Positions 6,516 through 13,261 of a DNA stretch of 18,035 bases are shown in pieces (position 1 is the stretch's first letter; each line of letters opens with the position of its first letter). The stretch spans positions 1-18,035 of the forward strand of contig DKDI01000022.1 in the NCBI GenBank assembly GCA_002449305.1. Reading direction: 5' to 3'. Under the pieces are notes generated by a model that did no database searches, had not been told where the DNA came from, and saw nothing but the letters and a program-made list of their open reading frames with translations. Origin of the DNA: Treponema sp. UBA6852. Its GTDB lineage: Bacteria > Spirochaetota > Spirochaetia > Treponematales > Treponemataceae. The translations under genes were made by a program, and so were the position numbers.

Positions 6516-6590
6516 TGAGACTGACACGATTCGAACGTGCGACCCCCACCTCCGCAGGGTGGTGCTCTAATCCAGCTGAGCTACAATCTC
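6516..6590 (-). tRNA. tRNA-Arg(GCG)
   Basis: Complete 75-base cloverleaf. Acceptor GAGATTG pairs with CAGTCTC (one G-U), discriminator A. D stem GCTC/GAGC, with A after GG in the D loop. The anticodon stem CCACC/GGTGG encloses CTGCGGA, anticodon GCG. C35 and A20 are arginine identity features. Bacteria usually read CGU/CGC/CGA with a genomic ACG anticodon edited to inosine, so GCG is unusual. CCA is not encoded. Confidence 0.9.
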
Positions 6591-6640
6591 ATAAACAGAC
6601 CTTTTCTCTGCTGCTAAATCAAGTGAAACCTGTTTAGTAG

Positions 6641-6727
6641 CGGAGGCGACAGGAGTCGAACCTGCCCGGCCCTTTAGGGAACCGACGGTTTAGCAAACCG
6701 TTGTATTAACCGCTCTACAACGCCTCC
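6641..6727 (-). tRNA. tRNA-Ser(GCT)
   Basis: Complete 87-base cloverleaf. Acceptor GGAGGCG pairs with CGCCTCC, discriminator G. The anticodon stem ACGGT/ACCGT holds TTGCTAA, anticodon GCT (AGC/AGU codons). Long variable arm CGG-TTCCC-TAAA-GGG-CCG. The T loop is TTCGACT. CCA is not encoded. Confidence 0.95.
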
Positions 6728-6751
6728 AATTCCCTAAAACTCTGTTTAGGA

Positions 6752-6836
6752 CGGAGCGAGAGGGATTCGAACCCCCGGTACCTTTCGGCACGCCTGTTTT
6801 CAAGACAGGTACTTTCGACCACTCAGACATCGCTCC
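6752..6836 (-). tRNA. tRNA-Ser(TGA)
   Basis: Complete 85-base cloverleaf, first gene of the RNA operon. Acceptor GGAGCGA pairs with TCGCTCC, discriminator G. The anticodon stem CCTGT/ACAGG holds CTTGAAA, anticodon TGA (UCA and, by wobble, other UCN codons). Long variable arm GTGCC-GAAA-GGTAC. CCA is not encoded. Confidence 0.95.
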
Positions 6837-6850
6837 ATGAATGTGAAAAC

Positions 6851-6880
6851 ATACTAGCAAAATTCACATCAAAGTGTCAA
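6851..6880 (-). promoter_or_regulatory. Promoter of the tRNA-SRP RNA operon
   Basis: The minus strand has a consensus -35 box TTGACA (6880-6875), an 18-base spacer, and TAGTAT (6856-6851) with an upstream TG giving an extended -10 box. Transcription would start about 6845, roughly eight bases before tRNA-Ser(TGA). This is one of the two best promoter matches in the window, as expected for stable RNA. Confidence 0.75.
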
Positions 6881-6919
6881 TAGGATTAATGCAAAAATTT
6901 AACTTTTAAAATGAAGTTT

Positions 6920-7522
6920 TCAGTTTATGGCTAAAGTTTCAAGAGCGGTTAAAAGGCTTACATTTTCTATGGGAACTTCGCTCGGAACCTTTAGTACACA
7001 AGGCGTGTAATTTACAATTCCCTTTATTCCGCAGTCAATAAGCAAATCAGTAAGTGGCTGAGCTTCATCTGAATCAACGGTAAGAATCGCATAGGAAATT
7101 TCTTCTTCACGGATAATTTTTTTCATCAAAGTCGTAGGATGAAGCGGAAACGACGAGCTTAAAACTTCCGTCTTGTTCACGCTTGAATCAAATCCGGCTA
7201 CAATTTTAAACGGCGAATCATAAAGTTCCGAAGTGTCCAAAAGGGCCTGGCCCATTCTTCCAAGGCCAACAATGCAGCACCGCAAGCTTTCTTTTTTTTC
7301 ACCGAACATTTTTTCAAGATGAGACTTAAGCTCTTCAACCTTGTAGCCGTTCGTTGCTCCGCAGTTCAATTTTAATGCTGAAATATCACGACGGACAACT
7401 GCGGAAGTCCAGCCGGTAAGCTCTTGAATTTTTTGCGAAGTTATATTTTTTTCTTTATAGCCTGAAAGCAGCCGTTCCAAAAGAACAAGACGGCGTTTCG
7501 TAGGCAAAGGAATATCTTTCAT
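6920..7522 (-). CDS. rex: Redox-sensing transcriptional repressor Rex
   Basis: From the ATG at 7522 it has 200 residues, close to the usual Rex length of about 210. Residues 1-75 form a winged-helix domain (LPTKRRLVLLERLL; SQKIQELTGWTSAVVRRDIS, where Rex binds DNA). Residues from 80 on form a Rossmann fold with GLGRMG (86-91) for NAD(H), then VAGFDSS and a C-terminal domain-swap helix. Rex represses fermentative and respiratory genes until NADH rises. A longer frame from 7615 would add 31 hydrophobic/Lys residues not seen in Rex and would overlap the divergent gene's start, so I reject it. There is no clear Shine-Dalgarno sequence. No canonical TTGTGA-type Rex operator was found in 7523-7592; a 12-bp palindrome (ATATTCGAATAT, 7563-7574) is there. 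Confidence 0.88.
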   Translation of the reverse strand: MKDIPLPTKRRLVLLERLLSGYKEKNITSQKIQELTGWTSAVVRRDISALKLNCGATNGYKVEELKSHLEKMFGEKKESLRCCIVGLGRMGQALLDTSELYDSPFKIVAGFDSSVNKTEVLSSSFPLHPTTLMKKIIREEEISYAILTVDSDEAQPLTDLLIDCGIKGIVNYTPCVLKVPSEVPIENVSLLTALETLAIN

Positions 7523-7533
7523 CTTTTTAAAAT

Positions 7534-7563
7534 ATTTTATCAATTTAATGCATTTTTTGTAAA
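7534..7563 (-). promoter_or_regulatory. Candidate rex promoter
   Basis: On the minus strand TTTACA (7563-7558), an 18-base spacer and TAAAAT (7539-7534) preceded by TGA. The -10 box ends 11 bases before the rex ATG, predicting a leader of about five bases. The region is very AT-rich, so confidence is limited. Confidence 0.35.
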
Positions 7564-7592
7564 TATTCGAATATATATTTTTAGAGGAAATT

Positions 7593-8594
7593 ATGAAGAA
7601 AATTAATTTTAACAAGCGATTTAAAATTTATGCTGTTTTGTGGATTTTATTCATGCCGTTTTTTACCTGTTGCGATTCTGCCAAATCTGAATTAAAAATT
7701 GCAAATTGGAATGTACAGACTTTTTTTGATGCAAACAATGACGGAACAGAATATCCTGAATTCATCAAAAGCAAAACTTGGAGCGAAGAAATGTATAAGG
7801 AACGGCTCAGGCGGCTTTGTTCAGTTATAAAAAAACTTGACGCTGATATTTTTATAATGGAAGAACTTGAAAATTCAAATGTTCTATTCGACATAAGCAA
7901 TTTTCTTGCAGGCGAATGGAATCCGCGTAAAATATACAGATACGCTTGCTTTTCAAAAAGTGAAGGCGGAGCAATAGGCTGCGGAGTTCTTTCAAGAATT
8001 CCATTGCAAAAAATGAATTTGCATTCACTCGACATAAGAACTGAAAATGAAAAAATGCCTCGTACAAGACCTTTGTCAGAAATTGAAATAAAACTAAAAG
8101 AAAAAACTTTGAGCATTTTCGTAAATCACTGGAAAAGCAAAAGCGGAGGAGAAGAAAAAACTGAAAAATGGCGAAACCGTGAAGAAAGCGTTCTTTCATT
8201 TTTTATGAACCAGGCATTAAACGAAGGCAAGGCTATTTTTGCGGCCGGAGATTTTAACAAAGACATAAATGATTTTTGCGTAAAGGAAAACGGAAATATT
8301 TTGCTTAGAGCTTGGCACGGAAAACTTCTTGGCGATGAAGGACTTTTGGCAAAATCACCTTGGTTTGATGAAAACGGAAATTTAATTGAGCCGGGAAGCT
8401 ATTATTTTAGAGAAGAATGGTCGCGCATAGACAATATTTTTTATTCAGGGAAAATAGAAGTCGAAGGATTTTTTCCAGCGGCGGAAGGATTTTGGTGCAA
8501 CGAAAATTCTATTCCGTACAAATATTCACTTTGGAACGGAAGAGGATACAGCGACCATCTTCCGCTTGTTTGCAAAGTGCGGCTTTTAAATTAG
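7593..8594 (+). CDS. Exported endonuclease/exonuclease/phosphatase-fold lipoprotein
   Basis: 333 residues. The first 30 hold a basic start, a hydrophobic stretch (YAVLWILFMPFF) and Cys26-Cys27, a relaxed spirochaete-type lipobox, so it is probably lipid-anchored in the periplasm or on the surface. The rest is a full EEP (DNase I/sphingomyelinase/AP-endonuclease) fold with its metal and catalytic residues: IANWNVQ (37-42), MEELEN around Glu90/91, VNHWKSK with His179, GDFN (219-222), RID (278-280) and SDHLP (320-324). It may be a secreted nuclease or a phosphodiesterase; the substrate cannot be told. An AGAGGAAA ribosome binding site precedes the ATG. It is divergent from rex, and its stop overlaps the stop of the convergent transporter gene. 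Confidence 0.85.
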   Translation: MKKINFNKRFKIYAVLWILFMPFFTCCDSAKSELKIANWNVQTFFDANNDGTEYPEFIKSKTWSEEMYKERLRRLCSVIKKLDADIFIMEELENSNVLFDISNFLAGEWNPRKIYRYACFSKSEGGAIGCGVLSRIPLQKMNLHSLDIRTENEKMPRTRPLSEIEIKLKEKTLSIFVNHWKSKSGGEEKTEKWRNREESVLSFFMNQALNEGKAIFAAGDFNKDINDFCVKENGNILLRAWHGKLLGDEGLLAKSPWFDENGNLIEPGSYYFREEWSRIDNIFYSGKIEVEGFFPAAEGFWCNENSIPYKYSLWNGRGYSDHLPLVCKVRLLN

Positions 8595-9760
8595 ACTTCC
8601 GAAGTTTTCTTTACAAGTTTTTCATGCATAATAAAAAGAAGCGCAAGAGCAATCAAAAGATAAAATGGATATAATGCGATTGTACTTTTTGATGCAATCA
8701 TTCCAAATAACGGAGGCATCAAAGTTGTGCCAGTATAAGCACTTGCCATTTGAACTCCGATTATTGCCTGCGACTTGTCTGCTCCAAAATGTGCTGGAGT
8801 AGAATGTATTATGCATGGATAAATTGGCGCGCATCCAAGTCCAATTATTATCAATCCTGCAACTGTAGAACTTTGTCCAAAAGGCAAAACTACCGCAGCA
8901 ATTCCTGCAAGCGCAAAAAACTGTCCCAGGCGAATCATCTGCGTGTCATTCATTTTCATTGTTAAAAATCCACTGACGGCTCGTCCAAGTGTAATTCCAA
9001 TGTAAAACATTCCTGCAAAAAAAGCGGCTTTTTCAGGAGAAACTTTTTCATAAAGCGCAAGATAGCTTCCTGCCCAAAGTCCAGCTGTCTGCTCAAGGGT
9101 GCTATAGCAAAAAAACGCAATCATAACTTCCTTTGCTCCGGGAATTAAAAAAATCTGACGCAAGGAAAGAGGCTTTTCATTTTTTTCCGATTCATGAAAA
9201 TCATTTTGCGGCTTATTTTTTTTCCAAAGCGGAAGAGAACCTACAAGAACCGCCGTAAGAACTGTCTGAAAAATCGCAATATATCTATAGCCAGAATTCC
9301 ATCCATGCTGACCAGTCAATGTAAATCCCATTATAGAAGGTCCAATCGCAGTTCCAACTCCCCACATGCAATGAAGCCAGCTCATGTGGCGACTTTTATA
9401 ATTAAGGGCGACATAATTATTAAGGGCGGCATCCACGCTTCCAGCTCCAAGTCCATAGGGAATAGCCCAAAGACAAAGCATCCAAAATGAACTGCTTATT
9501 GAAAATCCAAAAAGCGCAAGAGCTGTTGTTGCAACGCTTATCACCATAACTTTTCCAACGCCGACTTTTTTTGTAAACCTGTCGCTCATAAGACTTGAAA
9601 AAACAGTTCCTGCAGCAATAATCATTGAAATAATTCCGGCAAAAGAAATATCCACGCCGAAATCTTTATACATTGAAGGCCAAGCAGAACCAAGCAATGG
9701 ATCAGGAAGCCCAAGACTTATAAAAGCCACATAAATCACAGCAAGAAGAAGCGATGCCAT
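8591..9760 (-). CDS. MFS transporter (12 membrane helices)
   Basis: 389 residues, about 12 hydrophobic helices in two halves joined by a charged loop (KKNKPQNDFHESEKNEKP, residues 184-201 or so). The loop after helix 2 holds SDRFTKKVGVGKV, the MFS motif-A equivalent. GLPDPLLGSAWP in helix 1 and HMSWLHCMWGVGTAIGP around helix 5 resemble the fucose-permease-like branch, where a sugar or similar solute is the usual cargo; the substrate here is unknown. A GAGG ribosome binding site lies 7-10 bases before the ATG, and a TATAAT box is present at 9798-9793. It is divergent from the radical-SAM gene. Its stop (TAA, 8593-8591) shares bases with the TAG of the convergent lipoprotein gene. Confidence 0.88.
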   Translation of the reverse strand: MASLLLAVIYVAFISLGLPDPLLGSAWPSMYKDFGVDISFAGIISMIIAAGTVFSSLMSDRFTKKVGVGKVMVISVATTALALFGFSISSSFWMLCLWAIPYGLGAGSVDAALNNYVALNYKSRHMSWLHCMWGVGTAIGPSIMGFTLTGQHGWNSGYRYIAIFQTVLTAVLVGSLPLWKKNKPQNDFHESEKNEKPLSLRQIFLIPGAKEVMIAFFCYSTLEQTAGLWAGSYLALYEKVSPEKAAFFAGMFYIGITLGRAVSGFLTMKMNDTQMIRLGQFFALAGIAAVVLPFGQSSTVAGLIIIGLGCAPIYPCIIHSTPAHFGADKSQAIIGVQMASAYTGTTLMPPLFGMIASKSTIALYPFYLLIALALLFIMHEKLVKKTSEV

Positions 9761-9865
9761 ACAAACCTCAATTAATCGTATTTTTCTCGAAAATTATAAT
9801 GTAAGAAAATATTTTTTTCTTTAACGATTTTCCGCATCGATATAACAATCTTCCATACAAAATAT

Positions 9866-9894
9866 TTGACAACAGCTTTTCTTCTAACTAGAAT
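9866..9894 (+). promoter_or_regulatory. Strong promoter directly before the radical-SAM gene
   Basis: Consensus TTGACA (9866-9871), exactly 17 bases, then TAGAAT (9889-9894). The ATG at 9905 is ten bases after the -10 box, so the message would begin about two to four bases before the start codon. Confidence 0.75.
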
Positions 9895-9904
9895 TGTTTT
9901 TGCC

Positions 9905-12130
9905 ATGAATATAATTGTAATCCAGCCGCCTTTAGTTCAGCTTAACTCTCCATACCCATCAGGAGCATATCTAAAATCTTTTTTCAACAAAAACGGACAC
10001 AAAGCTATATGGCTAGATTTAAGCGTGCAACTTATACATTCAATTTTTTCAAAAAACGGATTGAAAAAACTTTTTAAGCTTTCAAAAGAAAACGCAATGA
10101 AAATTGCTTCCGCCGCAGAAAAAAACGGAGACTTCGCAACTGCAAAAAATTTAAGACGATATATTTTTCAAAGTGATTTGTGGATTGAATGGATTGACTT
10201 TATAATGTCAGTTTTATGCGGAAAACAAAATCCAAGTTCACGCGAACTTGGCCACAGATTTATCTTAAGCCCATATACTCCGCGTGGAAACCGCATGGAA
10301 AACTACATATCAAATCTTGACAGAGAACCAAATGTAGACGACACAAGGAATATAGCAAGTCTTGCCATCGAAGATTTGACAGACTACATTTCAGTTGCGT
10401 TCGATAAAAGTTTTTCACTCGTGCGTTACGCAGAAAGCATTGCTGTAAACGAAACTTCTTTTAGTCAAATTGAAGAAAAACTTAACTCGCCTATTTTGAC
10501 AACTTTTTACACAGAAGTTTTAAAAGCCGCATTTTCAAAAATAAATATTCCTGAAAACGAAAAAACACTTGTTTGTATTTCTGTACCGTTTGCAGGAACT
10601 TTTACGCCAGCCCTATTTTCAGCAAAATACTTACGAGAAAAATATGGAGAAAGACTTTTTATATGTTTTGGCGGCGGATTCATAAACACAGAACTTAGAG
10701 AATTTTGCGACAGTTCATTTTTTAAATACGCAGATGCAATAAGCTACGACAGAGGCTACGGTTCATACAAAAATTTCTTTGATGTATTTCCAGACGGAAA
10801 AGTTTCAGAAGAAAATCAGATTTACAAAATGCGTCTGTTTGCAAAAGAAAAAGTCATAGAACCATTGCAGTCGTCTTTGGAATATGAAAAATTTGAAAAT
10901 GAGCAGACATCATTAATTGTTCCTGATTATTCAGAAACTGATTTTTCTATTTATCCGCGAGTTGCCGATGACGAAAATCCAATGCAACGTTTGTGGTCAG
11001 ACGGAGCTTGGATGAAAGCTTATCTTGCGCACGGATGCTACTGGCACAAATGCGCGTTCTGCGATGTAAGCCTTGACTATGTTGCTTCCTACAGGCTTGT
11101 TCAAATTGAAAATCTTTTTTACGAATTAAAATCACAATCAGAAAAAAACGGAATACACGGAATTCATTTTGTTGACGAAGCAATGCCTCCAGCCGCAATG
11201 ATAAAATTTTCCAAGTTAAATTTAAAGCATTCCGCATCTTTTTCATTTTGGGGAAACGTAAGATTTGAAAAAATTTATTCCCGCGACATGGCAGAATTTT
11301 TATCTTTTGGAGGACTTATTGGAGTTTCCGGCGGAATTGAAATTGCAACAGGAACAGGCTTGGACAGCATAAGCAAAGGAACTGATTTGGATTCAATTGT
11401 AAGCGCGTGCTGTGCATTCAAGGAAGCTGGCATTTTAATTCACGCATACATGATTTACGGCTACTTTGGAGAAACTGAGCAAGACACAATAAATTCCATG
11501 GAAACTTTACGGCAACTTTATGCGGCAGGGCTTATTGATTCATGCTTCTGGCACAAATTTGTCTTAACAAGACATTCAAGAATTTATTCGGAATGGAAAG
11601 AAGGACTTCACAAAAACTTAAATCCATTCGCTCCCAAAAATTCTGGAGTATTTGCAAAAAATGGACTGCACTTTAAAGATGAAGAAAAATCTACAAAATT
11701 CGGAAACGGACTTTATACCGCGCTTCAAAGTTGGATGCACGGAGAAAATTTAAATGTTCCTGTTGAAAAATGGTTTGAATTTAAAGTTCCTCATCCAAAT
11801 GTTTCAAAAGATTTAATTGCAAAGTCAATTGAAAAATATGAAGAACGCCGAAACAAAGAGTGGAATTTTCCATTAAATGCAAAAAAACTTTTTTGGCTCG
11901 CTGGAAATATCGTCTTATGTGAAAACAAATTTTTGTGGAACTATATGCATGAAGATTTTAAAATTTCACTAAACATTTCATCGCAGGAAAAAGAAGAATT
12001 TATTCATGCGCTTTATTGCCTTTCACCTAAAAATTTTGACAGTTCATTCATGGAAAATATTATTCAGAAAAATCCGGGAGTAAAAAAAATCCTTCGCGCG
12101 CTAAGGGGCAAAGGACTTGTAATGCTTTAG
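9905..12130 (+). CDS. B12-binding-type radical SAM protein, unknown product
   Basis: From the ATG at 9905 it has 741 residues. The alternative TTG at 9866 is the -35 box of the promoter and is rejected. The N-terminus (IIVIQPPLVQLNSPYPSGAY) and residues of about 210-300 (TLVCISVPFAGTFTPALFSA; LFICFGGGFINTEL) resemble the split Rossmann cobalamin-binding domain common in this superfamily, but the DxHxxG cobalamin-ligand motif is not visible, so B12 may not be bound. The iron-sulphur motif is C378-YWHK-C383-AF-C386, that is CX4CX2C instead of CX3CX2C; I recall a CYW-type subfamily with this spacing. A GGIEIATGTG stretch and IYGYFGETEQ follow as expected in the TIM barrel. The C-terminal 170 residues are unassigned. 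No substrate gene is adjacent. It is probably a methyltransferase or a carbon-skeleton enzyme, but this is unproven. Confidence 0.82.
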   Translation: MNIIVIQPPLVQLNSPYPSGAYLKSFFNKNGHKAIWLDLSVQLIHSIFSKNGLKKLFKLSKENAMKIASAAEKNGDFATAKNLRRYIFQSDLWIEWIDFIMSVLCGKQNPSSRELGHRFILSPYTPRGNRMENYISNLDREPNVDDTRNIASLAIEDLTDYISVAFDKSFSLVRYAESIAVNETSFSQIEEKLNSPILTTFYTEVLKAAFSKINIPENEKTLVCISVPFAGTFTPALFSAKYLREKYGERLFICFGGGFINTELREFCDSSFFKYADAISYDRGYGSYKNFFDVFPDGKVSEENQIYKMRLFAKEKVIEPLQSSLEYEKFENEQTSLIVPDYSETDFSIYPRVADDENPMQRLWSDGAWMKAYLAHGCYWHKCAFCDVSLDYVASYRLVQIENLFYELKSQSEKNGIHGIHFVDEAMPPAAMIKFSKLNLKHSASFSFWGNVRFEKIYSRDMAEFLSFGGLIGVSGGIEIATGTGLDSISKGTDLDSIVSACCAFKEAGILIHAYMIYGYFGETEQDTINSMETLRQLYAAGLIDSCFWHKFVLTRHSRIYSEWKEGLHKNLNPFAPKNSGVFAKNGLHFKDEEKSTKFGNGLYTALQSWMHGENLNVPVEKWFEFKVPHPNVSKDLIAKSIEKYEERRNKEWNFPLNAKKLFWLAGNIVLCENKFLWNYMHEDFKISLNISSQEKEEFIHALYCLSPKNFDSSFMENIIQKNPGVKKILRALRGKGLVML

Positions 12131-12152
12131 AAAAATAAATAAGCAGTGCAAA

Positions 12153-12929
12153 TTAATTTTCCAGTTTTTGTCTGTAGGCTTCGTAAAGAAGAACTCCGGC
12201 CGCAACAGAAACATTCAGGCTGTCAATTTTTCCGCAAGTTGGAATGGAAACAATTTCATCGCATTGTTCCTGCAAAAGACGCGCAATTCCGCTGCCTTCG
12301 CTTCCCATTATGATGCAAGTTTTTTTTGGAAACTTTATTTTTAAAAGAGTTGTTCCACCTGCATCCGCTCCATAAATCCAAAATCCTGCTGACTTTAAAA
12401 TCTGAACTGCGCGAACAAGATTTGGAACTTTTGCAACATCAACCCAAGAAGAAGCTCCCGCGCTTGCACGTGCAATTATTTCATTGCTGTTTATGTCTGC
12501 GCTTCTATGATCTGGAACGACCATAAGATTTGCGCCGAACTGATCACATGAACGCAAAATCGCACCAACATTATGCGGATCGGTAACACTGTCAAGAACA
12601 ACAACAACAGCATTTTCAGGGCAGCAAGTAATCCACTGCTCAAGCTGAATTTGATTTTTTGAATTCTCTTTTTCGCCTTCAACTAAAAGAATAATTCCGC
12701 GGTGATCACGAGCAGTTTCTGGAAGCGGCAAAACCATTGAGTCAAGTTCTTTTTCATTCACAAGCGAAACTTCAAAATTTGAATCCTTTGCAAGCGAAAT
12801 TATTTTTTTAATTCTTGGTCCTGGCTTTGAATAAAAAATTTTCAAGCTGATTTCTTTAGGCTTAGAAACCGAATACAATCTGACTTTTTCTTCAACAGCA
12901 TGAAAGCCTGTATAAATATTTTTTGACAT
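12153..12929 (-). CDS. rlmB: TrmH-family RNA 2'-O-methyltransferase, RlmB-like
   Basis: 258 residues from the ATG at 12929. A TTG at 12947 would add MKNKIY and lacks support. Residues 1-80 form the substrate-binding domain (IYTGFHAVEE at the start, then RDHRGIILLVE). The SpoU/TrmH knotted methyltransferase domain has all three motifs: motif 1 DPHNVGAILRS (117-127) with the catalytic Arg and Asn, motif 2 MGSEGSG (208-214), and motif 3 IDSLNVSVAAG (235-245). RlmB methylates 23S rRNA G2251 in E. coli. The N-terminal domain favours RlmB over plain TrmH, but another TrmH-family target is possible. No Shine-Dalgarno sequence was found. The gene converges on the radical-SAM gene with only 22 bases between stops and has no visible terminator. 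Confidence 0.87.
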   Translation of the reverse strand: MSKNIYTGFHAVEEKVRLYSVSKPKEISLKIFYSKPGPRIKKIISLAKDSNFEVSLVNEKELDSMVLPLPETARDHRGIILLVEGEKENSKNQIQLEQWITCCPENAVVVVLDSVTDPHNVGAILRSCDQFGANLMVVPDHRSADINSNEIIARASAGASSWVDVAKVPNLVRAVQILKSAGFWIYGADAGGTTLLKIKFPKKTCIIMGSEGSGIARLLQEQCDEIVSIPTCGKIDSLNVSVAAGVLLYEAYRQKLEN

Positions 12930-12980
12930 ATAGATTTTATTTTTCAAAAGGAATTACTGGCTAGTGCCGGTTTTTAAATA

Positions 12981-13131
12981 TGGGTTGTTCCAAAAGTATT
13001 TTTATGTCATTTTCAGGCTTGACCCGAAAATCTAAATATATAATTATTTATAGATTGTTAACCGAGTTTCTTTCAGAAACATCGCAGTATCAAGCACGGC
13101 AATGACGTTTTGAACTTTTTGAACAGTCCCA
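12981..13131. repeat. GTCAT-ended intergenic repeat element with nested hairpins
   Basis: The outer arms TGGGTTGTTCCAAAAG (12981-12996) and CTTTTTGAACAGTCCCA (13115-13131) are imperfectly complementary. Inside, GTCAT (13006-13010) and ATGAC (13102-13106) face each other. The left end folds as ATTTTC/GAAAAT with GG/CC around CTTGA (13009-13031). The right end read on the other strand gives GTCATTGCCGTGCTTGATAC, the same motif again. A central hairpin GTTTCT/AGAAAC lies at 13066-13080. There is no coding capacity. With 2024-2142 it forms a family. Confidence 0.65.
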
Positions 13132-13160
13132 TATTATTTTTTTATCTGCAATTAATTATC

Positions 13161-13255
13161 GTACAAAATTGCTGCGTCAATTCTTGCCGCAGTTTGGTAT
13201 TTGCTCCCCTTGGTCGCAAACTTGTACAAAATTGCTGCGTCAATTCTTGCCGCAG
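13161..13255. repeat. Two 32-base direct repeats 63 bases apart
   Basis: The 32 bases at 13161-13192 recur exactly at 13224-13255. The second copy covers the last codons and the stop of the ychJ-like gene; the first lies downstream of it. The period of 63 bases keeps the reading frame. The 31 bases between are GTTTG/CAAAC-flanked (AGTTTG 13191-13196 with CAAACT 13217-13222). Only two copies are present and there are no cas genes. Confidence 0.85.
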
Positions 13256-13261
13256 CAATTT
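13229..13261 (-). terminator. Hairpin across the ychJ stop codon
   Basis: AAATTGCTGCG (13229-13239) is complementary to CGCAGCAATTT (13251-13261), an 11-bp stem around an 11-base loop that contains the TGA stop. Transcribed leftwards it ends in a short T run, so it could be a weak terminator or a 3' stabilising fold. The T run is short and partly inside the stem. Confidence 0.4.

Noticed and set aside
6231..6518. Protein-coding frames across the RNA region
   Set aside because: They run through the SRP RNA and tRNA-Ser(GGA), whose folds are clear.
7523..7592. Rex operator upstream of rex
   Set aside because: No TTGTGA/TCACAA-like inverted pair was found; only AT-rich sequence and a different palindrome.
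7523..7615. N-terminal extension of Rex to 7615
   Set aside because: The added residues are not Rex-like, overlap the divergent gene's start and lack a ribosome binding site.
9866..9904. Start of the radical-SAM protein at TTG 9866
   Set aside because: Those bases are a consensus -35 box and spacer; the family-like N-terminus begins at the ATG at 9905.
13161..13255. CRISPR-like pattern: 32-base repeat, 31-base spacer, 32-base repeat
   Set aside because: Only two repeats, one of which is the coding 3' end of ychJ; the spacer itself has complementarity to the flanks, and no cas gene or leader is visible.
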